Assembly: GCA_030533445.1 (NCBI GenBank)
Contig: CM060070.1
Coordinates: forward strand, 34,154,501 to 34,218,500
Reading direction: 5' to 3'
DNA length: 64,000 bases
From: Cyprinodon diabolis
Taxonomy: Eukaryota > Chordata > Actinopteri > Cyprinodontiformes > Cyprinodontidae
In this document: positions 10,901 to 21,235 of the stretch, piece by piece
Layout: the number at the start of each line of letters is the position of its first letter
Position numbering within the stretch: the first letter of the stretch is position 1
Translations under genes and position numbers: made by a program
The notes under the pieces: model-generated
What the model was told of the DNA's origin: nothing
Seen by the model: only the letters and a program-made list of their open reading frames with translations
The model's database searches: none

Positions 10901-11619
10901 GTGAATTTTTCTTTTTAATCAAAACCAAACCAAATCCCAATACTTTCTTCCTTATAGCGAAACGAGTGGCTTTCTCAGCTTCATTGTTGGCCTCAGGCTC
11001 AGAAACTCTTGGTCCATTTAACTCGCACGTCCCTCTGATCTTCAGGCATGTTGTTACAAATATCGGAAATGCCTACAACCCAAACACAGGTAACTTGGTT
11101 TAATAATTGTTTCATATACTGTTTCTTTATATCTTTCAAAGCACATGTCAAACTTTGGCCAGAAGGTCCTGGAATGATAATGTCATGTAAGAAAAAAATA
11201 GCCTTTATATCATGTTAGTTGATTCTGGAAAGATAACTTTCTAGATTTCATGGGTATTATTGAAAAGTGGGATTTTTGCCACAAATTTTCCAAATTGTTG
11301 TTAGTATTATTCATTTTTTTTTTTTTTTGCTTCAGGATTTTTCATAGCACCACTGAGAGGAGCCTACCACTTTGAGTTCTATGTAGGTGCACATGGACAT
11401 TCTTCACAGGCTTCAGGTGCTGTGCTGGTCAAGAACGGAGAACACATTTTTGTTGCGTATGAACATCAAGTTAATGGATTCGGTTCATCATCCATTGGTG
11501 TCACATTGTTGTTAGAGACAGGAGATGTTGTGTTTTTGCGTCACTGGGAAAACACAAGGATATTTGATAATACAAATCGTCATACAACCTTCAGCGGCCA
11601 TCTGCTTTTCACCATATGA
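1941..11619 (+). CDS. Secreted coiled-coil/C1q-domain protein (seven coding exons)
   Basis: Exons read from GT-AG sites are 1941-2178, 2276-2329, 3318-3359, 9286-9327, 9667-9750, 10958-11089 and 11336-11619, all joined in phase 1. They give a 291-residue protein. It opens with a signal peptide ([19 protein letters not shown]), followed by a linker and heptad-rich exons ([10 protein letters not shown] and [11 protein letters not shown] types) predicted to form a coiled coil. A C1q domain of about 135 residues follows, starting [10 protein letters not shown], with the family pattern of NPNTGFF, GAYHFEF, LVKNGEH, GDVVFL and a final FSGHLLFTI. Such proteins usually form secreted trimers that bind ligands in innate immunity or cell adhesion. 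There is no collagen stretch. In-frame ATGs at 1929 and 1881 are alternatives; 1941 places the signal peptide best. The introns carry LTRs, an L2 LINE and a foldback element. It belongs to the expanded teleost C1q-like group; the exact orthologue is not identifiable. Confidence 0.85.
3520..4262. mobile_element. Possible MITE-like insertion in C1q intron 3
   Basis: Duplicated intron sequence is interrupted here. The ends show an imperfect inverted match (GCCTGATAAACCAGACTA at the left, GGCTAGTTTACTAGACTG at the right). The interior is unrelated to the second intron copy and codes for nothing convincing. Family and exact ends are uncertain. Confidence 0.4.
4476..5801. mobile_element. Solo LTR (outer), split by a second LTR
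   Basis: Begins TGTCAGGGTTTGG and ends GGGACTGTGACA, flanked by a perfect 5-bp direct repeat AACAC (4471-4475 and 5802-5806). It has no internal gag-pol, so it is a solo LTR left by recombination. A different LTR at 4709-5534 interrupts it; without that insert it is about 0.5 kb. Confidence 0.8.
4709..5534. mobile_element. Solo LTR (inner, nested)
   Basis: Begins TGTCATGATTTTAC and ends GGGTCCTGACA, with a perfect 5-bp target duplication TGCAC (4704-4708 and 5535-5539) lying inside the outer LTR. The start resembles the chromovirus LTR at 20682 and 25484 (TGTCATGATCGG), which suggests a related Ty3-type family. As in that LTR, a TTTATT near the left end would be a poly(A) signal if the element is read on the minus strand. 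Confidence 0.8.
6192..6236. repeat. 21-bp perfect inverted repeat at the LINE 5' junction
   Basis: Arms 6192-6212 and 6216-6236 are exact reverse complements separated by AGG. The right arm continues straight into L2 coding sequence, while the left arm abuts intron DNA. It is a fold-back created at the 5' end of the L2 insertion or soon after. Confidence 0.9.
6214..8089 (+). CDS. L2 ORF2 fragment: reverse transcriptase, uninterrupted
   Basis: The L2 frame is open from the truncated end at about 6214 to TAG at 8087-8089; the first Met is at 6413. Reverse-transcriptase landmarks occur in order: PLLKKPSLD and NYRPISNLP (motif 1-2 area), [16 protein letters not shown] (motif A with catalytic Asp), [16 protein letters not shown] (motif B), and [10 protein letters not shown] (motif C with the two catalytic Asp). 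A thumb and C-terminal region ends near FLFDKAYS. The protein would copy LINE RNA at nicked genomic DNA, but without its apurinic-like endonuclease it cannot be autonomous. The absence of stops over about 620 codons means a young insertion. Confidence 0.9.
6216..8820 (+). mobile_element. 5'-truncated L2-clade LINE
   Basis: Contains most of the reverse-transcriptase ORF, a roughly 0.7-kb 3' untranslated region and a tail of TGAATTGAATTGAATTG repeats typical of fish L2 elements. The endonuclease half of ORF2 is missing through 5' truncation. It lies in sense orientation in an intron of the C1q gene. Three further pieces of the same family occur at 27.8, 49.9 and 57.1 kb. Confidence 0.9.
9150..9229 (+). 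pseudogene. Dead duplicate of C1q-gene exon 5
   Basis: After an intact acceptor (TTTCAG, 9144-9149) the sequence closely follows exon 5 at 9667-9750, sharing the run GTTAAAAGCAGGGCAA. In the reading frame set by phase-1 splicing it meets a TAG stop within about 18 codons, and the AAGAAAGAAGCCGAAG donor end of exon 5 is altered. The matching upstream intron sequence (GCTTTGTATGATTTCAG) is also duplicated. It is best read as a duplicated exon that has been lost from the mRNA. Confidence 0.75.
9768..10671. mobile_element. Foldback DNA element with long inverted arms and TTAA ends
   Basis: The left arm (from TTAAAGGAATAGTACACCC) and the right arm (ending GGGTGTACTATTCCTTTAA) are near-perfect reverse complements over roughly 380 bp each, with a central spacer around 10140-10260. 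Both ends carry TTAA, matching target sites used by piggyBac/Kolobok-type transposases. It sits in the intron after C1q exon 5, only 17 bp from the splice donor. It encodes no protein of its own. Confidence 0.8.
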
Positions 11620-11837
11620 GAAGATCTGATTTCTCTATCAACATTATAAATCAGCAGAAACTATTGTTTTATGTTACAGTTTTAGTTTCATGTAAAAAAA
11701 TGTAATCAAAAATATCAATGATTCAAACCAACTCTGCTGCCCCGTAGTTTCAACAGATTTTTCCTCTTGTGGTTCTGAAGGATTAAGGTGATTGTATTCA
11801 AGAAGAAGCATCAATAACTGTTTAGAAGTGCTGTGTA

Positions 11838-11843
11838 AATAAA
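11838..11843 (+). terminator. Poly(A) signal of the C1q gene
   Basis: AATAAA lies about 220 bp after the stop codon at 11617-11619, a normal 3' UTR length. Confidence 0.6.
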
Positions 11844-14618
11844 TATATTTTATAAATTAATCAGTGGATGACTGTGGTGGGTATAGGTGTGTTTGTGTGT
11901 GATGCGTTTGCGTCTGTGTCTATTTTTATATCTATGTGCATGTAGCAAACTACTCTGAAAACATTTTAAACTAAAATATAAAATTTATTTCCCTGCCTTT
12001 GAATAAAAATGGAAATGGAAAAGCATAGATTATTCAAACTATTTTATTTACTCTAACTCTTTTGGAATAAATCCCAATTTCAAGGCTCTTTTGGACAACA
12101 TAAAACAGAAACAGTTGCTGTCATTGCTCATTGTTTATGTTTTATGTTGTCCTATTCTGACTGTCATTATTGTTTTTGTTAGTTTTAAATATCAATATAT
12201 TTTAAGTTATTGATATTTTGTATGTGGCCTTGGTCTTCATTCACCTCCCTGGCTCTATTACAAACCAATCTTTAGATGCGACTCATAACATTAAGCTTAA
12301 CCACTAGCTTTACAATAGATTCATATCAATTAAAAGCTGTAGACAGGGGAGTCGGTGATGGAAGCATCCCCACAAGCCAACAGACATCCAGCATGTGACC
12401 TCTCTTCTCGCAACACTGTTAGCATAGAACCATGGGGCAGGGTAGTATTTATTCATTTATAAGAAGGGGTTATACTCCACTAAATTAGGTTTACTTAAAA
12501 CAAAAAAACAAGCAAACAGTTTGTTTCTTGTTTCTACATAGAAAAGTGATATTTCTTTGTCTGATAACTAGATTTATAGATTTAATACCTACACCTAAAT
12601 ATTAAGCTTATTTGAATTTATCCTGAGTTAATATTAAAAAATATTCTCAAATTCTATATGCAATATACTGTAAGGATATTCTAGGATATCTAAAAACAAT
12701 CTTCATTATTCAGTTATTTTGCTAAGCTTTTTAAAAATATAATATCGATTTAATTGTTTGATATGTTCAATCTGCATTATTCCTCAAACCAAATATTAAG
12801 AGGTGTCTTTAATTACGCAGTTTAGATTTTCAACTTATCTCCAAATGCTTTCTGGAGCGTTTCTTTCTTTTTTTTTCCAGTTTAAATAAAAGCTGGTTAT
12901 CATTTAGCACAATCACATTACCATGTTTTAATGTCTATTAATATGTGTTTTACCTTTCCATATGAATCCATAAATTGTTATTTTCCAATTAATACATTAT
13001 CTCTATAGGGACTGATGAAAAAAAAGAAACAGTATTTGTGACAGAATCTTCATTTTTATAATATTAATTAGACCATTAAGATCAATTGGCATTAACCCTT
13101 TACAACTCTTTTAATTTCTTTAGTAACTAGGGGATAAATAATATATGAGGGGATTGCGCTAGCCAATATTACTTTATAATATTATATTTTATTTGCAGCC
13201 ATACATCTTGGCTATATGGACACATTCTTTTAAGGCGCAAACTCCTAATGGGTCAGTTTTTAGAGCTGGAGGCAAAAAAAAAGCATATAAAAAAAGTGAA
13301 AAGCGTGTGACGGTAAATGTTTGAATATACCGTGCAACCACAATATACATCCTATTATTCCCTTATTAATTGTCCAAATTGGTACCATGTGAGTCTCTGT
13401 GTACCAAAAATTGTAGCCAACACTCGAATAATTTTGAAGATATGGCACATGAAACAGAAGCCTAACTTTACAGTTATTCCAGTAAAACTATCCATTTATA
13501 ATGATATTCACTGTATTACATCTCCAACATGTGCACTTATTGAAAAAAAAAACACCCTATGCCTGGTGGCAGACATGCCTGTTAGAAAACCCATGTCTTT
13601 TAGATGTTTTCCATTGGAAACTGTATATTGTGTTTTCGGTGAGCTTTCATATGTCTGACACTCATGAATGCACCATAGGTGTTCGAAACCTCATTGTCCG
13701 CACGGCACCTGGCGGTGAGATGCATGAAAGTTTTTTCTACTGATGCAGCAGTGTACAGCTCATTATTTCCTCCTAACATTCATCCTTTATATCCATATAC
13801 CTACTGGAATTGCCCTACTGTACTTGTCAGAAGTTGAGTCAAATGGTGTGTCATTGTGCTGAATGGTGTTACTTTATATGTCTAATGTTAGGCATTTTAT
13901 GCTGCTTGATGTTCAGCTGCTAAGCTACGTTGCACCATGTTTGATGTGTGCTGTATATTCGTTTACAATATATGAGTTATATATGAGTCATTGCTGAATA
14001 GTCTTTGAGTGTGTATGGGTATTATGTATGGTGTGTTCTGCACTGATTGTTGTTTGTATTTCTTTATAGAACCATAGTAAGTCCACCACAAACCAGACAT
14101 CTGCCTCCGTGTCTTTTAACGGGGATGCACTTCATACACCTTGCCGTTCTAAACCAGCTAACTCTTGGAGAACACCATATCTCTTTTTTAATACCATTTC
14201 TAGGGTCAGTGCTCAAGGACGAATAATTAAAATTGTGTAATGCGCATGACGTTTATGACACAAACAGGTATAAACAGGTAATGTGCTTATAATAACCACC
14301 CCAAAGCTCCTCAACACATTGAAATCTTAGGAAATAAATACAGAAATCGTGTCAAGCATTAAAAACCATGTTATAATGGACATAATGTGATTAAAACTGC
14401 TCGAAATGACCAAGACATAGGGGAAAAGTGCCAAAAAGTTGTGTTTGAAGGTGAATTTTATGGTAGGTAATGTACATAAATAAATAAAAAACACTTGAAT
14501 ATAATAAATGGACATCTGTTGAAACATGTATGTACCAATTAGCCACAGTGGGGCCGAAAAAAATAAGTTATTTACTGTTTATTCCTTGATAACTCACTTT
14601 CGTCACGCACATTACACA
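11844..14618. other. Gene-free AT-rich stretch
   Basis: No credible exons. The only local structure I see is a 14-bp inverted repeat at 12093-12106 and 12139-12152 with a 32-base loop. Confidence 0.6.
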
Positions 14619-14623
14619 CTGGG

Positions 14624-15372
14624 TGTTAGGAATCCAGTTTGTGTGGGTTGTTTTTGTGTTTTCTTTTTCCACCACTAGATGGTGCCCTGTCCTTGTTTGG
14701 GCCTCCTCGCACACCTGAGGCTCGTTGGGTCATCACCAGAGGAGTATTTGAGCAGCTGGCTGTCACTAGCTCGACGCCAGAGTGTTTGCCAGTATTGGGT
14801 ACTCTAGCCAAACTGAGATTAGCTGAGTCTAACCTTTAGCCTTGTCTTTCTGAGTCTAAGCTTGCTTTGTCTTTGCTCTCCGTCAGGAAGCCTTCCTGAT
14901 CCACTGGATAAGCCTGGACCTTCTACCCCCCCTGGAAGGATAGACTGAGTCACAATTGAGCAAGGGCAAACCTCCACACGATCCGTTCCAGTCCTCTTCA
15001 GGAAAACCCGGTGACAGTCCGCTCCATTGCTCCTCTGGACCCAACGTTAGTCTGCCTGTCTGCCCTCCGACGAGATCTTTCATCTCTAAATAAGACCCCC
15101 ACAAACTGGATCCAAAGATTAACCAAGAGTTCCCCAAACGCGAGTGCCTCTCCTGCAAATTACAAGCCTCAGTCATTTTTCCTACTGTCCCTGAACTGAT
15201 TATTGTGATCTCCCCTTCAGAGTTTTCGGTTCCGGTTCACCAGTCCGCTGAGGTCCAACAGTGTTACCCAGCTGTATATCTCTCAGTCTGTGTTTTTGTA
15301 AACTACAATAAACCTGTTAACTTTTTCCCTTGGCTTCTGATTGTGTTTCTGCATGTGGGTCAGATCATACGA
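14624..15372 (+). mobile_element. Solo LTR with 5-bp target duplication
   Basis: Starts TGTTAGGAATCC and ends GGTCAGATCATACGA. CTGGG precedes it at 14619-14623 and follows it at 15373-15377. The 3' part has AATAAA at 15307-15312 and the phrase TTCTGCATGTGGGT, which also occurs (on the minus strand) near the end of the 5' LTR of the chromovirus at 20.7-26.2 kb, so it is a Ty3-type LTR read on the plus strand. The terminal CA has been lost by mutation. Short open frames inside are chance. Confidence 0.7.
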
Positions 15373-15862
15373 CTGGGTCGTATGAACCTTATATGGTGCC
15401 AAGCTTTAGGGGACGAGGTCGAATTGTAATTTGGTTAGATGCTCCTTCCGTTACTTAAGGTTTACACATCTTCAGGGGTAAAAAAGGATATCAATACATG
15501 GCAGAGAACTTTATAGTCCTCTTTTTATCAAATTTTGATCATTATTACTCACCTTTAGATGAATTGTGGATGACAAAGTCCAGAAAATTGAAGAGTGAAC
15601 AGGCTCAAACTATGCGCAGACTCCTTAGAGAGTCCGTTCACTGGATTATGCCCGGTGTTTACTACCTCTGGTTAACACAAGGAGGCTTCAAGTTTCTCGC
15701 AACTACTTTTCGCGCGCCACCGTCACACACTGTTGGAGGGGGGCCGATGACCTGTCGTTTTGTATAGGCAAGGCATGTAGGCATTTTTTTTTGTTCTGTT
15801 CATTTGCTTTTCAGTTGATGTTCATTAAAATCATTAGATTAATAAATACATGGATAATTTAT

Positions 15863-16620
15863 TGTAATGCACCGGATATGGACCCAAGATTCACCACAAC
15901 AGGTCAGTGATGATTTAAAAAGTTTATTGAAAAGACAGGTGATAGAAACGCTGATTTTGAGTCGAAACTGTATGATGGACTAACCTGACAACATATTCTC
16001 ATTATCAGTGCGTATGAAATCGTACGAAAAGTTATGCACACTATTTTGTACGTTTTGGACGTTTTTCCTCAAAAAACCACATCAGTGCGCATGCGCTGGC
16101 ATACAGAAAAAAAAAGCAGATCCGCGGACGGACGTAAAAATGGGAAAAACAGTGCAATCATCACTTATTCATGTCTCTAACTACGTTGCTTGCTGTTTTA
16201 TATCTTAGGGTTAGGGTTAGGGCTAATTGGAATTTATATGCTATATTTGTGAATGGTGCGTCAGATGCGCATACGACGAAAAAAACTTCCAAAACGTACG
16301 AAATTACGGTGCATAACTTTTCGTACGATTTCATACGCACTGATAATGAGAATAGGTTGAACCTGACTACGCATGGAGTCCGGACTCTGAGAACCAGCCA
16401 GGGACAGGCAGTATGTCCAGAGACTCAGACACCCAGCAGATGAACAGAGGGAATATCCAGCAGGTTTGTCTAGTTTCAGATCCAGGTACAATCTCAAGTA
16501 AAACTTGCAGAATGTTGGAGGAGGAGGCAGACAGGCTCAGTAACTTCAGGCAGAACGGGTCACAAATGTCCTACCCAGTATATGGTCCAATGAAAAAACA
16601 GTGTTACTTTAATTAAAAAA
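15863..16620. mobile_element. Probable LTR-like remnant split by a MITE
   Basis: TGTAATGCACCGGATATGG followed by AAAAAGTTTATTGAAAAG has the layout of the left end of a minus-strand Ty3 LTR (TG, then TTTATT). No matching target duplication was found and the right end is unclear. Confidence 0.3.
15994..16354. mobile_element. Foldback MITE with about 45-bp inverted ends
   Basis: Left end TATTCTCATTATCAGTGCG and right end CGCACTGATAATGAGAATA are reverse complements. The match continues inward through ATGAAATCGTACGAAAAG and GTTATGCAC with few differences. The 361-bp unit has no coding capacity. It contains three tandem telomere-like TTAGGG units at about 16206-16223. Confidence 0.75.
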
Positions 16621-18290
16621 GTTGCTTTAAACAAAAAAACTTGACTTCTATCAAAAATAAAACATTTTCAATCAAAGAAAAGCAGTTTTCAAACGTATTT
16701 TTTTTAGTCTCAACTATATTTTTGCATTCAAATATTTCTTTTCCATTGAAGTGAAGGCGTTTTTAATTGAACATAAATTTTTTGATTGAAGCAAACTTTT
16801 TTAAATCTAATAATAAAGAAACAAATCTACTTTCATACCTCATACATCAGCGTCACACAGATTGTTAGCAGTCGATCTCTTCACCAGTTGGTCTATAATA
16901 CCTGTATGTGCAGCAGACTTAAAGGCTGGTTATACTCCCGAAGCAGTGTGTCGCAGTAAGCTTGTTGCAGGTATGACGCATATTATGCCAAATATTGAAG
17001 CGTGGTCTGCGCTATGTTATTCCATGCTACAACGCAAGAGGAAAAATCACAAACGTGCTGTGGGTCTAGATACGGCCAAGGTGGTGAGGAAGTGGAAAGG
17101 GCAATTTTGTGCAACAACAGAGGGACATGAGGTAAAAAAAAAATGGTGATCCAGGTGGAAAAAGGGTCCCAGCGTTCTCGTGCATCTCGCTCTTCTAGCT
17201 GGTCCATCTTCGTGAGTCGTTTTCCACAATGGCGGTCATACAAACCAAACAAGCCGGTAAGGTACCAAATAGGAAATACTCAGTGTAAATCGGATGTAGA
17301 TTTGACCAAGCAGGGGCCTCCTATCTGTGGCACTGTCTGCAGTTATCTACAGTTTTGGAGAGGTGCAGGAGAGTGTCTGCAGAAGGGGAGTTCGGCTCCA
17401 GTTCGTTGTTCCATCCGCTCTGATTTTTGTTAAAGATTTTCTCAGAAATCACAGCAGTTTCATTTCCTACGTCTACTTCATGTTGTGTAACAGCGAATAC
17501 CTCCAAATTAACGGTTTATTACAGCCAGTCTCAGAGTGTAATCAGCACCAAAATTACTCGTTTCAGTTTCACAGTTTCTTTAAGCTGTTTCCTATGAAGC
17601 ATACATTCATTGTCTATGCATCATTTTCAAAGCTGTTATGTGACTCTGTTGATTTTATGTCTTTGTAAGATAATTAAAATGGTTTAGGTTAAATCCTGCT
17701 AAAATTGACCATCTGCTGGTAAAGTGCATTGCACCTTCACCTTAGGAAGAGCAGGGTATTATGGATAATACTCAGAACAAAGAAGGTCACTGATGAGGAG
17801 CTTGTTTTATGCCAGAGACTGAGCTAACACTCGATGCCCATTATGTGAAATGCAGATGGAGATTTAAAGAAAAACAACTGATGCCAGCTTGAGCTCCCAA
17901 TAATTTATTGCCACCAGATCCACATAGGCCACATATTTATCTGTTGTTTCAGGACACATCGGGCCTTTATGGAATCACTTGAAATGCAAACTTCTGTTGT
18001 GATTTTTTAGATGTAGTTTTGGCCCAGTGGGGTAAACCACCTAATTTCTCACATGCTTCACATTTACCTGGTGTTTATATTTGAAAACAGATTTATCGGT
18101 TCGTACTTTTCATACAAAGAGTGACAGGAATGGTCTTTATATTTAACACGTTCTTCTATATGTAGAGGTACCGAGTGATCCAAATTGGTAACTGCACTTT
18201 AAAACTGCAAATTTAATGTAAGGTTGCATTAATATCTCTTAAAAGTTACCTGAAGGCACACAGGCCCGCTAAAGATGAGGCTTGAGACAA
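16621..18290. other. Gene-free stretch
   Basis: Mostly unassigned sequence. From about 16918, TTAAAGGCTGGTTATACTC resembles the left end of a MITE, but no right end was found. Open frames of 60-110 codons overlap on both strands and show no domain. Confidence 0.45.
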
Positions 18291-18294
18291 TCTC

Positions 18295-19145
18295 ACCAGA
18301 TTCAATGATTTTATTACAGTTATTGGAAACAAAGCAATTTAAAACCACTCACACATTAAAATAACAGTCACAGTTCAACTGCAGGATGGCAGTGTAAATC
18401 AGGGTAGTGACCTACAAAAGAACACAGCAAAAAAACAAACAAAAATAAAATCCTGCACCAAACTAAAAGGAGTACCACCACCCTGAAAGTCCACCACCAA
18501 CACCGGGAGCTGGCCGTTTCTGTCAAAATAAAAAGACATTCAAATCACACATTTCATATTAAAACAGTTCAGTACACAAAACTCAAGCAGCAGTAGTTTC
18601 AATAAAGTCAGTTTGGGGATGAACCCCCACGCCGCAGCAGACACTGCCCAAAGATTCACCAGAAGAATCGGTACACTCCAGTCACAGACCGGCCCGAATC
18701 AGTCACACTAGACGAGGGACAGAAAGAAGCTTCACACTGACCAGGACGGCGGGCATGGAGCCGACAGCATAAGTAACAGGCAGCCGGCGACGGACGCCCA
18801 CAGAAGGGAACAGCAGACAAACAGCAGCGTCTAATCAAACATGCATGTCAAAAAAAATAGAATCTAGAAGCATGTGAAGAATGAGCTTTTCACTTACCAC
18901 TGAGCTCTATGTAGTGCCTCTGGCAAGGAGAAGAATCAGGCAGCTTGTATGGGACACCTGTATATATATATATATATCAGTAAAGCTGAGCTAAGGCTAG
19001 GCTAACAGAATTAGAGTATAAAATAACTTCTTACCACAAGAAGGCTTGATCAGTGCTTAGTTTAAAGCGCATCATTCGAGCGCGCATCCGTATGCAGCTG
19101 GCGTGCTGCGCCAGCAAACACAGAGGTCTGAACCGGAAGGACAAC
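18295..19145 (-). ncRNA. Candidate spliced non-coding transcript (three exons)
   Basis: Reading the minus strand: a TATA box at 19178-19171 predicts a start near 19145. Exon 1 ends CTTGTG at 19035 before donor GTAAGAAG. Exon 2 (18957-18898) follows an acceptor TATATACAG and ends before donor GTAAGTGAAA. Exon 3 starts at 18519 after TTTTGACAG and reaches a poly(A) signal AATAAA at 18315-18310. The longest frame across the first junction is about 24 codons, so no real protein is predicted. Exon 1 carries a small hairpin (GCTGGCG/CGCCAGC, 19097-19115). All sites are inferred from consensus alone; it might instead be an unrecognised retroelement or the 5' part of a longer gene. Confidence 0.35.
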
Positions 19146-19170
19146 ACAATGACCAGGTGAGGGAGGGCCC

Positions 19171-19198
19171 TTTATATACAGACAGCGCCACAACCAAT
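19171..19198 (-). promoter_or_regulatory. TATA box and CCAAT motif, minus strand
   Basis: TATATAAAGGGCC on the minus strand (TATATAAA at 19178-19171) lies 13-20 bp downstream of the palindromic CCAATTGG (19194-19201). The spacing is compatible with a pol II core promoter firing towards lower coordinates. Confidence 0.4.
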
Positions 19199-19201
19199 TG
19201 G

Positions 19202-20676
19202 ATTCTGCACTTGTGTGGTGCGTTCAAAGCCCGCAGGGCATACTGCCACATATAGTATTCTATAGTGGCTGGACATTTTTCCTAATGCTTCTCTGGTTCG
19301 ATGCAAATTTCAAAACATGCATGCAGCTCTCGATTCTGTCTATTCTGACAAAAATAATTTTTGCACCAAACTAAATTCAACTAGAAAAGCACTCTGAGGG
19401 GGCAGACCTTCGCCAAGCGGCAACTTTTGTCCCAAATTACGAATTACTCTTATAGCAAAAACTTGTATACGAACTGGATCCTTACCCTATTTTAAATTAG
19501 ATTTTCCTTGGCATGAGGAACACCTCTGGTATAAAAAAAAAGTAAAAAAAAAAAAAAAAAAGAAGACATAAAATCCGTTCATAAGGTTTCAACTGATCCT
19601 GTTGAAAAGCCAACAACGTTCCCTTTTCTTGTGGTTTTGTCTTCAGAAAAATACCAGAGGCTACAAATACTCCCTGTTGCCACCCTCTAGTTTTGTGGGG
19701 AACTGCTATTTCCATCAAATATCCTTATCTCACAATGTTAGAGAATTATGATCCTCAAGAAAAACTAATTGATTGTTCCTTGGGAAGAAATTACCAATTA
19801 AGAGAGAGCAAACAGGCCAGTTTATGACAAATTCACTTTGACAGCTGGACAGACACTTCTACTGGCTCTACTACCAAAACGGAGAGTTTGCTTGAGGAGT
19901 AAAAAAAATCTTTTCATAGCTTTCTCTTTTTTAATATTGTCAAAGCAAGTACTCTAAAAGTTGTATGCTAAATATTTTCAAAGCTGTCTAAATATCTCAT
20001 TCAGAATTCAGAGTGATATAAGCTTGTACATCTGTTTAGGTTTTTTGATCACTTCACATAAAAAAAATAGTTTCTGTTTTTTGTTTTCTTTAATTAATAA
20101 AAGTATTACTAGATAGTAAACTGAAAAACATTGGTAGATCTTAAAAGATTAAAGGCCTTTCAGCAGTTGGAATAAGCGAAAATGTCAGCTACTATTACCA
20201 GAAATAGCAAAGAGAGCATAAAGTTAAGGGTTGAATTGAAAAAATCCTGGGCCAGTGGCTGGCTGAGGTTTAAGGTACCCTTTGTCCGTACAGTCAGGAA
20301 AAATTAGTCTTGAAATGGTCTGCAGCTGAAGTTGAGGTTGGAGTCTCTTATTTCTTTATCTATTGTTAAACAAACACTCTCAGACATTTTAAACACATCT
20401 GGCAGCTGTAACAGTAACTGAAATTATGACATGCTTAAATTTCAATTGTATTTTCTATGTTACTCATATCTTGTTGTAAATAATTCATCCCTTTTGGCTG
20501 ACAGGCCACAGATGACTTTAACCTGGGGGTGTGTGGGATCATACATAGTTGAATTCTACTGTAACTTTTATGCATAATGATGTACACGTAATGCTTTGTT
20601 TGCACATTGCGCTATATGCTGTTTTACATATTGGCCAGGACATCATTATAAAAGGGATTCCAAATCTCAATGGCTT
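19202..20676. other. Gene-free stretch
   Basis: AT-rich DNA with simple A/T runs (for example near 19540). No exon, RNA gene or bounded repeat recognised. Confidence 0.6.
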
Positions 20677-20681
20677 TCTTT

Positions 20682-21235
20682 TGTCATGATCGGTTCTGAA
20701 TCAAACCCACATGCAGAACACTACAAAGGAGACTGATGAAAAGTTTAACAAAGTTTATTTGAGGTTGGTACAAAAACTAGATAACGTTCAGGAAACAGGT
20801 CCGGGCTGGATACTCAGCCGTCTGTAGAGATGACAGTTTGGTTAACCAGGTGGATTTGAGAAGTAGTTGAGATTTCAGATTTTTCTCAGAAAATACCTTG
20901 GTTTGGTTCTGGCTTTCTTCTCTGAGGGAGGGAACCGGTTGGGTCCAGAGACTGTTGGTTTAGCAGAGTGCTCAGCAGCTGCAGCGTCTAACTTCTGTTT
21001 GTCTGACCTTGGCTTGAGTGATTAGCTCTCTTCCAGAGAGCAGCAGGTGGATGCCAAAGTGAGATCTTCAGGTTTGGCTCTCTAGGGCAGGCAGGCTGGT
21101 TCAGGTTAAGCTCTCACAGAGCTTCACACGAGAGACAGGTTTTCCTAGGAGCGAGAAGACAAGGCTGGTTAGAGTTAGGTTTAACTCGGAGACAAAGTTC
21201 AAGATTTTAGAGGCTCAGGTTCGCTAACCAAACTT
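20682..21235 (-). repeat. 3' LTR of the chromovirus, truncated (554 bp)
   Basis: Matches the 5' LTR from its CATGACA end inward but stops at 21235, where pol sequence begins. The missing 140 bp should hold the LTR 5' end, the presumed promoter and RNA start. The outer end and target duplication are intact, so the loss happened after insertion. Confidence 0.85.

Noticed and set aside
12093..12152. 14-bp inverted repeat with 32-base loop as a microRNA
   Set aside because: Arms too short for a Drosha substrate and no extended pairing seen.
16862..17668. Overlapping 90-113 codon frames as a domesticated gene
   Set aside because: No domain, both strands open, no splice or poly(A) logic; the sequence looks like repeat debris.
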